20,041 bases of DNA from the IMG/VR virus record IMGVR_UViG_3300049893_000420, positions 1-20,041 of that record; one strand, written 5' to 3'. A program made the position numbers and the translations under genes. This document shows, in pieces, positions 14,096-20,041 of this stretch (the first letter of the stretch is position 1; every line of letters begins with the position of its first letter). Under the pieces are notes generated by a model that worked only from the letters and a program-made list of their open reading frames with translations, was not told where the DNA came from and did not search any database. The stretch comes from a virus.

Positions 14096-16004
14096 TGCCA
14101 CTATCCTCAGAGTCATGGGCGGGCCTGCACCAGAGACTACACCTGATGACATTGAGCCTGTAACGGAAGATTCGACTGGTCTTGAAGAACTTATTATTGA
14201 GAGAATGGGTGGGGCTACCACACCTCCTGATCTGATTGAGTTAACACCTCAAACACCATCAAACCTCAAGCACGCGATGGACAAAGATCCAGACCGGCAG
14301 GCGGCTGTCTATCAACTTGCCGAAGCGCTTGACGCTAGTCCGACCACCGTTGAGAACAACTTCGACGAAGCGAAGAAACGACAACGACTTTCCGAGTTCG
14401 AAGCACTGAAGAACCCCGCTCTTTCGAGGTTCCTTGCTAACCAGGAGAACGCTGAAGTATCGCATGATGACATCGGTGTGCTGTCTGAGATTGCAAACCA
14501 CCTAGGTGCGTTCAACTCGGGTGTGTTGTCGTTCCCAAGTACCTTCTTCGGCGGTGCTGGGGAGACGATGGAGATAGGCAAGCGGAAGATAAAGGAATAT
14601 TTGCCAGAAGGTCTTGCTGAGTTTCTCACTACTCCGATCACCTTGATTGAGCCAGAGAAAGGGGAAAAGGTTAAAACACTGACCGACGCACTGTTCGGTG
14701 CAGAGGAAAAGCTCAACGAGGCGCGTGAGTGGTTATCTCCGGCAAAACTGTCTGAAGGTCGTACCAGTATGCAGGTCGCAGGTGCGATAGGTCAGGTTGC
14801 CTCGCAGATTGCAACCATGCTTGTGGCACCACAGATGCTTGTACCCACACTGTTCACATCAGGTGTTGAACAGCAGGCTGAACGGCAGAAACAGTCAGGC
14901 ACCTACGGTGAGAGTGACAGCGCACTTGTTGCGAGCGGGATGGTGACCGCTACGATTGAGAAGCTTGGACTTGATAAACTGTTAAACCGTGTCCCATTGG
15001 AAGTCAAAAACTCCGTTATGCGGAAGTTGACTGACGTGGGTATCGGTGGCGGTATTGAAGCGTTAACCGAGGTGACCGAAGCGATTGGTCACAACCTGAT
15101 CGAGAAGTACTCAACGAATCCAGACGCTAAGATATTTCAAGGAGTTGAACAAGAAGCAACGGTGGCCGGTATTACGGGCGGAATTATCAGAGCTTTACTT
15201 CCCTCCTACAGAGGCAATGTCAAGAGTAAAACCACCACAGGTGCTATGGATGTTATTCAGCAGACCATGGTGGAACAGCAGTTCCTCGACAAACACATCA
15301 AGCTGCTTCAGGAAAGTACGACAGCTAAGCGCAGTTCTAAAGTATTCAAACGGTTCGAGGATGACATCGGTGAGAACACCGAGGTTAGGATCAATCCTGC
15401 TGCATTCGAAGGACTCCAAGTACCCGACTATGTTAAAGAGCAGATTGACGGACTGGGTAGTGATGTTGTTGTAACAATGAGTCAGCTCGCCAAGGACTTT
15501 GTAAATAATCCAGAACTGCTTAAAGCGGCTCGTCCACACATGCGTGTTAATGAGAACACGATGACGCAGAACGAGGTTGATACCGGTGCGGGCGATACCA
15601 TCAAGAACTTGATGGAAGAAGCCAAGGCGAACGCTGAACTCAAGAGCGAAGCTGATGCTATCTTCAAAGATATCGTAGATCAGCTCGTCGCTACAGGTCG
15701 CATGTCGAAGGAAAGCGCACGAATGAACGCGGTGCTGATCCCTGCGTATATCACTGTGAAGGCGAAGGAGACCGGGTATAGTGTGGCTGAGATTTATAAG
15801 AGGATGAACCTCACCATCACTAAGGCTGAACCCAGGGTTAGACCTAAACCAAACTTCGGGGATGAAAAAATCACAACTGAAGACGTATTGGAAGAGACTG
15901 GGCAGAAGACGAAAGTACGCGAATTGAAACAAGTGGTGTACGATAGAACAGTAAAACGACTGAACATGATCACTAAGTTGCGAGATTGCGTAAATGCCAA
16001 TTAG
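14064..16004 (+). CDS. Large internal virion (ejection) protein
   Basis: A 646-residue protein, third of the ejection candidates. It begins at GTG 14064, ten bases after GGAG, 32 nt inside the preceding gene; an in-frame ATG at 14115 is a weaker alternative. The N-terminus holds two similar segments, ATILRVMGGPAPETTPDDI (12-30) and ELIIERMGGATTPPDLIEL (42-60), in an acidic disordered stretch. Residues 235-265 (MQVAGAIGQVASQIATMLVA, then PQMLVPTLF) and 326-380 contain Gly/Ala-rich hydrophobic helices that could insert in membrane. The C-terminal region has LVATGRMSKESARMNAVLIP (541-560) and YSVAEIYKR, a pattern common near the ends of large polyvalent phage virion proteins. No lysozyme or transglycosylase active site is apparent, unlike T7 gp16. 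Confidence 0.72.
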   Translation: MSEESEENSLNATILRVMGGPAPETTPDDIEPVTEDSTGLEELIIERMGGATTPPDLIELTPQTPSNLKHAMDKDPDRQAAVYQLAEALDASPTTVENNFDEAKKRQRLSEFEALKNPALSRFLANQENAEVSHDDIGVLSEIANHLGAFNSGVLSFPSTFFGGAGETMEIGKRKIKEYLPEGLAEFLTTPITLIEPEKGEKVKTLTDALFGAEEKLNEAREWLSPAKLSEGRTSMQVAGAIGQVASQIATMLVAPQMLVPTLFTSGVEQQAERQKQSGTYGESDSALVASGMVTATIEKLGLDKLLNRVPLEVKNSVMRKLTDVGIGGGIEALTEVTEAIGHNLIEKYSTNPDAKIFQGVEQEATVAGITGGIIRALLPSYRGNVKSKTTTGAMDVIQQTMVEQQFLDKHIKLLQESTTAKRSSKVFKRFEDDIGENTEVRINPAAFEGLQVPDYVKEQIDGLGSDVVVTMSQLAKDFVNNPELLKAARPHMRVNENTMTQNEVDTGAGDTIKNLMEEAKANAELKSEADAIFKDIVDQLVATGRMSKESARMNAVLIPAYITVKAKETGYSVAEIYKRMNLTITKAEPRVRPKPNFGDEKITTEDVLEETGQKTKVRELKQVVYDRTVKRLNMITKLRDCVNAN

Positions 16005-16428
16005 TCGAGAAGAACTGGAAGAGATGCGGAAGTCCGGTGCGGAGATCGAAATCGAACCGCAACGGTTGGTTGTTGAAGGGTTAATCGAACAACTGAAGGC
16101 GTTGGTGCCTGACAATTCTGCGGTGTTATCCGAGATCAAAAAATTGACGGAAGCAATTAGTAAACTCGCCGCACACAGCACCGTTGTTGAGTGCACGCCA
16201 ACAATTGACTGTACACCGAGGGTCGAATCGGTGAATAATGTGACTGTGGATACTACACCATTGATCCAAGCCATTGACAGAATGATGCACCGACCTGATT
16301 ACCGCTTTACGATAACCAGGAATAACCGAGGGTTCATCGAGTCAATGAATGCGGAGGTAGTCGAAAGAAATGATCATAATCACAGTACTGGTCATTATCG
16401 CAGCAGTAGCGATTGCATGGTTCGTTGA
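15994..16428 (+). CDS. Uncharacterised phage protein with conserved C-terminal beta hairpin
   Basis: A 144-residue acidic protein. Its ATG lies 11 nt inside the preceding gene. The N-terminal 60 residues look helical and suited to coiled-coil (MPISREELEEMRKSG, then LSEIKKLTEAISKLAAH). Residues 65-90 repeat an acidic-x-[CT]-T-P motif three times (VECTP, IDCTP, VDTTP). YRFTITRNNRGFIESMNAEV (101-120) resembles a short element common in podovirus proteins: aromatic, alternating strand, R-[DN]-x-x-G, strand. The last 20 residues, His/Ser-rich, overlap the small membrane-protein gene in another frame and are probably not constrained. Function unknown; a virion or tail-assembly role is inferred from position. 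Confidence 0.7.
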   Translation: MPISREELEEMRKSGAEIEIEPQRLVVEGLIEQLKALVPDNSAVLSEIKKLTEAISKLAAHSTVVECTPTIDCTPRVESVNNVTVDTTPLIQAIDRMMHRPDYRFTITRNNRGFIESMNAEVVERNDHNHSTGHYRSSSDCMVR

Positions 16429-16516
16429 TGGATTGTGGGCGAGGCGCATGGATGAGCGAGACAAACAGATCTACTCAGAGACTCAGGATTATTACGAGGG
16501 GCGTGAAGATGATTAG
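16370..16516 (+). CDS. 48-residue single-span membrane protein
   Basis: A short open frame with ATG at 16370 and TAG at 16514-16516. GGAGG lies at 16353-16357, 12 bases upstream, and purine-rich GAAAGAA directly precedes the start. The product begins with one strongly hydrophobic helix (residues 2-18, IIITVLVIIAAVAIAWF). A basic pair (ARR, 24-26) and a highly charged, Asp/Glu-rich tail follow. The charge pattern suggests N-terminus outside and C-terminus in the cytoplasm. It overlaps the gene before by 59 nt and the secreted-protein gene after by 8 nt. Small one-span proteins in late phage operons include holin-like and spanin components, but nothing specific identifies either. It could also be an anchor partner for the next gene's product. 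Confidence 0.65.
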   Translation: MIIITVLVIIAAVAIAWFVDGLWARRMDERDKQIYSETQDYYEGREDD

Positions 16517-16901
16517 AGTATTGCTGATCACAGTATTGCTACTGTTGTGTAACGCGGTTAGCGCTGCGACTATCGAGCTGACGTGTGATAAACCGACGTT
16601 GCGCGAGGATGGCACGGCAATCTCGTCAATCAGTGGCTATCGACTCTATTACAGTTACAATCAGGCCTCACCGGCTGTTATCGACATAGTGGGCGACAAA
16701 TGCGGCTATACGATGCCCAACGCTGATCCTGGTATGTATGAGTTCGCTATCAGCACAGTAGAGGGCAAGTTGGAAGGGCGTAAATCAGCTCCGGTTCAGG
16801 TAACAGTACTATCAACAGCCAATGCGCCTACATTTACAAAACTTACGATTACTAATTGCTACGGCCCAAATAATTGTGTAACTCAGGAGATCAGTCAGTA
16901 A
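16509..16901 (+). CDS. Secreted protein with signal peptide and fibronectin III-like domain
   Basis: A 130-residue product with a clear Sec signal peptide: basic MIR, hydrophobic core VLLITVLLLLC, and an AVSA cleavage region at residues 16-19. The mature part (about 25-101) has the strand pattern of a fibronectin type III domain: GYRLYYSYNQASPAVIDIVG, a turn with CGYTMPNADPGMYEFAIS, and a final strand SAPVQVTV. Four Cys in the mature chain (C26, C65, C117, C123) could form disulfides in the periplasm. C14 inside the signal is not a lipobox, because the preceding residues are LLL. GAGGGG at 16496-16501 lies seven bases before ATG 16509 and selects that start over upstream in-frame codons at 16413 and 16503. 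A phage protein exported during infection may serve lysis, exclusion or surface binding; function is unknown. Confidence 0.75.
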   Translation: MIRVLLITVLLLLCNAVSAATIELTCDKPTLREDGTAISSISGYRLYYSYNQASPAVIDIVGDKCGYTMPNADPGMYEFAISTVEGKLEGRKSAPVQVTVLSTANAPTFTKLTITNCYGPNNCVTQEISQ

Positions 16902-17119
16902 TGCAGATAACAAAAGTTCATAAGTCTAAGGACGGTAAAATCTCTGTCAGATTCGCAAATAAACTTGGTGTAGCGTTTGATAGTATGGATGAAGTGAACC
17001 TACTGGTTGATAGCATCCCGTTCAATATAAAAGTGGCATTAGCCTTATTTGGTTTATCAAATCTAAATGATGCTGTAGGTTTGGATATAGATTCAGTAAA
17101 GACTAAGGTGATTAAATGA
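16901..17119 (+). CDS. Small hypothetical protein
   Basis: A 72-residue protein of unknown function. ATG 16901 shares a base with the preceding stop (TAATG), and its own TGA (17117-17119) overlaps the next ATG. The N-terminal third is basic (ITKVHKSKDGKISVRFANKL, residues 3-22) and may form a beta hairpin. The remainder is mixed, with a mildly hydrophobic IPFNIKVALALFGLSNL (45-61) that is too short and polar to be a sure membrane span. The gene is AT-rich (23 of 60 bases G+C at 16921-16980) compared with about half in the gene before it. I recognise no family. Confidence 0.7.
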   Translation: MQITKVHKSKDGKISVRFANKLGVAFDSMDEVNLLVDSIPFNIKVALALFGLSNLNDAVGLDIDSVKTKVIK

Positions 17120-18234
17120 CTGCAACAGCATTACCGCATCCAGTTGTCTTAGCCCCGTTTTACGGAGGATTTACAGGTACTGGGGTTGGTTCAGCAAATA
17201 ATTTTCAATTTAATGCTGCTGGAGATAAATTAGCTATTCTATTTATAGCCCAATCATCTACTGTACCTGATTTAATATCATTTGTCGTATCAACAGTTAC
17301 TACTGCTGGATCTGCTGGAAATATAGAAGCAACGTTAGAAAATGTAACTACTGGTGATCCTTCCGGTGCTGTAACTAATTCAGCAACTGGATCAGCAACT
17401 ATTTCAACCGCTGATAATCATACTATTTCTGGTATGGCAGGTACTGCAACTATAACGGCTGGTACTGTATACGCTGTAGTTTTAACAGCAGGAGCAGGCT
17501 GGAACAGAGATTTAGAAATAAGATTAGCAACAGGCATAAACGTTCTGGTTGCATTCCCTACTGTTAAAACTAAAGAGTCAGCAGGTTCTTGGACTAGAGA
17601 TGCAAACAATAACTCTGGATGGTGTTTTGGGTTAGCTGATTCAGGCGGTACTTATATGCAAGTGGCTGGGCTACTAGGTGCCTATACTTGTTCAACTCAA
17701 TCATTCGGATCTGGAACAAATCCAGATGAACGTGGAAATAGATTTTCATTAAATGTGCCCATGACTTGTATTGGCGCTAGGGTTTTATGGTCAGGTGGAT
17801 CTGCTCCAGGTGCGAATGATGACGTTAAAATTAAACTACTATCGTCACATACCTCATCTCCAGTAGCAGAAAAATCAGTTACATTAGAAGGTGAAGTTTA
17901 TGCTGGCGAGCTTCATCACGATATTATGTTTGGTAGTGGGTTTAGTTGTGCAGCAGGAACTACTTATGCAATTACTATGGAAGCTATGGGTACAGATACT
18001 CAAGCCATGGTGAGATGGGATTGGCCATCTAACACACATTTAGCGGGTGTAGTTGGTACATCATTTTATGCTACTACTCGAAATGATTTAGGTAATTGTA
18101 CAGATGATAATAATAGCATCTATGGCATATTTCCTATTTTCTCACACGCAGATGATGGTGCTGGTGGAGGGGGTGGAGCTACTGCGAGCGGAGTTGTGGG
18201 GATACAAGCAATAGGTACTGGGGTGATAGCATGA
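17116..18234 (+). CDS. Probable tail or adhesin protein with two beta-sandwich repeats
   Basis: A 372-residue, Gly/Thr/Ser/Ala-rich protein without a signal peptide, probably a surface-exposed virion component because it lies between the ejection genes and the tail-fibre gene. Two halves appear related. In half 1 (about 20-185) TITAGTVYAVVLTAGA is followed by LEIRLATG. In half 2 (about 195-345) SCAAGTTYAITMEAMG is followed by MVRWDWPS. Both are preceded by strands of a jelly-roll kind. A Gly5 linker (350-354) leads to a hydrophobic C-terminal tail (SGVVGIQAIGTGVIA) that may dock onto the tail. The gene is AT-rich for this window (18 of 60 G+C at 17221-17280). It overlaps both neighbours by 4 nt. 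Host binding is inference. Confidence 0.65.
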   Translation: MTATALPHPVVLAPFYGGFTGTGVGSANNFQFNAAGDKLAILFIAQSSTVPDLISFVVSTVTTAGSAGNIEATLENVTTGDPSGAVTNSATGSATISTADNHTISGMAGTATITAGTVYAVVLTAGAGWNRDLEIRLATGINVLVAFPTVKTKESAGSWTRDANNNSGWCFGLADSGGTYMQVAGLLGAYTCSTQSFGSGTNPDERGNRFSLNVPMTCIGARVLWSGGSAPGANDDVKIKLLSSHTSSPVAEKSVTLEGEVYAGELHHDIMFGSGFSCAAGTTYAITMEAMGTDTQAMVRWDWPSNTHLAGVVGTSFYATTRNDLGNCTDDNNSIYGIFPIFSHADDGAGGGGGATASGVVGIQAIGTGVIA

Positions 18235-19907
18235 CTCGAATAGCAAGTGGAGTTACCGATCAGTATATTTATTTTGTTGCTGTTGACGCAACAGATCTGA
18301 AAACACGAGAGACAGGGTTAGCAACGTGGACTGTATACCGTTCGCGTAATGGCGGTGCTTCAGCGGCATTCACGACACCTACGATAAACGAGACTGATTC
18401 TACCAATATGCCTGGTGTTTACGAACTATTGCTTGATGAAGATATGACCATTGATGCTGGAGATGAGACACAAGAAATGGTGTTCCATATTACCCATGCA
18501 GGCATGGCACCAGTAACTCGAACCATTGAACTGTATCGACCAAAAATCACTGCTGGTAACACCCTAGATGTTACTGCAACTGGAGCAGCAGGTATTGACT
18601 TGGGTAATGTTGAAAATCCAACAACGTCACTAGCGTTGACGAATACAACAGTAGGTACAGTAACCAACATCACCAATAACCATGCTAAGTACATGTTAGG
18701 TGCTGTATGGATAGGCCCGGCTGTAAACACTAACACCGTATCATGGGTTGATGGTATTACAACCAACCCTGTCAGTACAGTTGCAGCAGCTAAGACAATT
18801 GCTGATGCTTTGGGTTTGCGTAAGTTTATGATTGTCAGATCGGGCACAGTACAGATCGGTGCGGATATGACGAACTATGATTTCGTTGGTGATCAATGGT
18901 CGTTAACCACTACTGGCGGTTCCAGAGACGTATCTCTTTCCAGTTTTTATAACGCATTAGTCGTTGGGGGAACATACGCTTCCACTTCCGGAGCCCCTCA
19001 TTGGGAGAGATGTGAGTTTTCTACAGGGGTGTCCATCGCGAATGGAGATCTCCATCATTGCCTATTTGCCGGAACGTTAACACTTAATTCTGTAGGTGAT
19101 TATGACTTCATAGATTGTACGTCTATTGTTGCTGGCACGAGTGCTCCTGTATTTGCTTGTGGTTCACCCGCATCTGCATTGAATCTTTCTTACCGTCGAT
19201 GGTCAGGTGGTATCACTATCACTGGTATCAATTCAAACTGCACAATATCAATTGACGCAGTTAGTGGTGGGACAGTAACTTTGCAAGGTGTTGACGGTAC
19301 GGTACACGTTAGAGGCATGGTAAATCTGGACGATCAGCGTACTGGTACACCTACATTGGTTCAAACTCAACGAATTAACCAAGCCAATATCAGAGCAGCA
19401 GTAGGCTTAGCCACGGCGAACCTGGATACTCAACTATCTGCAATTGATGACTATGTCGATACTGAAATTGCAGCACTGACCACAGAGCTGGCAAAAGTAC
19501 CAAAATCAGATGGCACGTCTACTTGGAATGCTACTGCATTAGCCTCGATTCAGCAGGAAGCTACCGATGCTCTTAACGCTTATGACCCGCCGACCAACAC
19601 TGAGTTTGAAGCTCGCACACCCACTGCTGCACAACTTGCCTATATCGTGGCTAATGCAGCAACAGGGCTCCCTGTAACCTTCACTACAGCAGGTGGGTCA
19701 ACTACCGCTGCTGTACTTAACCAAGTAGATGGAGCTGCCGCTAGTGCGACGAACGATCAGTACAATGGTCGTTTACTGGTGTTCACCGACGGTACACTGA
19801 AGGGTGTGGTGACAGATATTACTGATTATGTTGGTTCAACAACAACAGCAACCATTACCGCAATTCCGACTGCACCGACCTCATCTCACAACGCGAGGTT
19901 GATCTAA
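18231..19907 (+). CDS. Modular tail protein (tail fibre or tailspike type)
   Basis: A 558-residue protein probably attached to the tail and contacting the host. Domain order: an N-terminal beta-domain (residues 8-102, YIYFVAVDATDLKTRETGLA, then MPGVYELLLDEDMTIDAGDE), a type common at the start of phage tail and baseplate-associated proteins; a linker; and a probable right-handed beta-helix (about 165-367). The helix opens SWVDGITTNPVSTVAAAKTI and continues with short turns such as FVGDQWSLTTTGG, HWERCEFSTG and HHCLFAGTLTL. A helical segment (375-455) ends in DALNAYDPPTNTEFE, followed by a C-terminal beta-domain (478-558, YNGRLLVFTDGTLKGVVTDI). All these modules recur in tail proteins of many phages. 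No catalytic residues of a depolymerase can be assigned. The ATG overlaps the preceding stop (ATGA). Confidence 0.8.
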   Translation: MTRIASGVTDQYIYFVAVDATDLKTRETGLATWTVYRSRNGGASAAFTTPTINETDSTNMPGVYELLLDEDMTIDAGDETQEMVFHITHAGMAPVTRTIELYRPKITAGNTLDVTATGAAGIDLGNVENPTTSLALTNTTVGTVTNITNNHAKYMLGAVWIGPAVNTNTVSWVDGITTNPVSTVAAAKTIADALGLRKFMIVRSGTVQIGADMTNYDFVGDQWSLTTTGGSRDVSLSSFYNALVVGGTYASTSGAPHWERCEFSTGVSIANGDLHHCLFAGTLTLNSVGDYDFIDCTSIVAGTSAPVFACGSPASALNLSYRRWSGGITITGINSNCTISIDAVSGGTVTLQGVDGTVHVRGMVNLDDQRTGTPTLVQTQRINQANIRAAVGLATANLDTQLSAIDDYVDTEIAALTTELAKVPKSDGTSTWNATALASIQQEATDALNAYDPPTNTEFEARTPTAAQLAYIVANAATGLPVTFTTAGGSTTAAVLNQVDGAAASATNDQYNGRLLVFTDGTLKGVVTDITDYVGSTTTATITAIPTAPTSSHNARLI

Positions 19908-20041
19908 TGGCTACATCAGGTTCACAGAAGACACGCATTGGTGCCTCTTTGGCAGGTGTCGGAAAGAAGTTAACTATCACCCCGAAAGACCCTAGCGCGG
20001 GTGGTGGGCTTACTATTTTAAATTACGAACGTGGTATGAAA
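19907..20041 (+). CDS. Start of a further tail-region gene (partial, runs off the window)
   Basis: ATG 19907 shares one base with the preceding TAA (TAATG), the coupling used elsewhere in this operon. The frame stays open for 45 codons to the window edge. The visible sequence begins MATSGSQKTRIGASLAGVGK and continues with a Gly-rich segment before LTILNYERGMK. It is too short to assign. Continuity with the operon suggests another virion or late protein. Confidence 0.65.
   Translation, partial: MATSGSQKTRIGASLAGVGKKLTITPKDPSAGGGLTILNYERGMK

Noticed and set aside
14095-14163. TAATG after the gp15-like gene as start of a separate gene
   Set aside because: That frame stops after about 22 codons; the ejection gene is in a different frame and starts at GTG 14064.
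15195-16274. Long open frame of 359 codons on the minus strand opposite the large ejection gene
   Set aside because: It spans the boundary of two well-supported + strand genes, shows no family pattern, is rich in Ser, Phe, Ile and Cys as expected of antisense to coiled helical coding DNA, and has no convincing ribosome site.
16413-16508. Upstream ATG 16413 or GTG 16503 as start of the secreted protein
   Set aside because: The 16413 start would put about 32 polar residues before the signal peptide, and 16503 lies one base from the ribosome site. ATG 16509 has correct spacing and a normal signal peptide.
19200-20041. Possible diversity-generating retroelement target in the tail region
   Set aside because: Considered because related podoviruses (BPP-1) carry one, but I see no template/variable repeat pair, no reverse transcriptase and no C-type lectin end in this window.
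1-20041. tRNA genes, CRISPR arrays, insertion sequences, integrase or attachment sites
   Set aside because: None seen: the only non-coding gaps over 60 bases are 1-171, 5344-5503 and 7271-7350, and none contains a cloverleaf, spaced repeat array or transposase.

Overview
This window is the late (structural) gene block of a double-stranded DNA tailed phage with a short, T7-like tail (podovirus morphology). Every gene I can support lies on the + strand. Genes are packed head to tail, mostly with 1-38 nt overlaps, from the terminase to a tail gene cut by the right edge. No integrase, RNA polymerase, replication or recognisable lysis gene is in view. The Gram-negative host is inferred from the family resemblances of the capsid, portal, nozzle and ejection proteins. 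The species cannot be read from the sequence.

Layout. (1) 1-171: control region with a 36-bp element repeated at a 49-bp period. Each copy carries a 12/13 match to the core of the T7 RNA polymerase promoter. A sigma70-like promoter lying inside a possible hairpin follows. (2) 172-2048: small and large terminase subunits. (3) 2057-5343: two small proteins with related C-terminal tails, the portal, a Bbp19-like small protein and a scaffold-like protein with a repeat-built Pro/Ala/Gln segment. (4) 5344-7338: an untranslated leader with an imperfect repeat, the major capsid protein, a decoration or head-fibre protein behind the strongest Shine-Dalgarno site in the window, then two back-to-back intrinsic terminators. 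(5) 7351-11525: an uncharacterised small protein, a duplicated (two-domain) gp11-like adaptor and a gp12-like nozzle with inserted beta-sandwich regions. (6) 11488-16004: a gp13-like degenerate acetyltransferase-fold protein and three ejection (internal virion) protein candidates. (7) 15994-17119: small genes, including an unlisted 48-codon membrane protein and a secreted protein with a fibronectin III-like pattern. (8) 17116-20041: AT-richer tail or adhesin genes: a double beta-sandwich protein, a modular beta-helix tail protein and a partial gene.

How the genes work together: the terminase pumps DNA through the portal into a capsid built on the scaffold and stabilised by the decoration protein. 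The adaptor and nozzle complete the short tail, the internal proteins are ejected to carry DNA across the cell envelope, and the distal proteins probably bind the host surface. The terminator pair after capsid and decoration genes recalls T7, where the capsid gene is followed by the main late terminator, and would lower expression of tail genes relative to head genes. Unlike T7, the terminase genes come first, directly behind the T7-class promoter-like repeats. The most interesting signals are these promoter repeats, the structured capsid leader, the fused double adaptor, and the overlapping membrane/secreted gene pair at 16370-16901.
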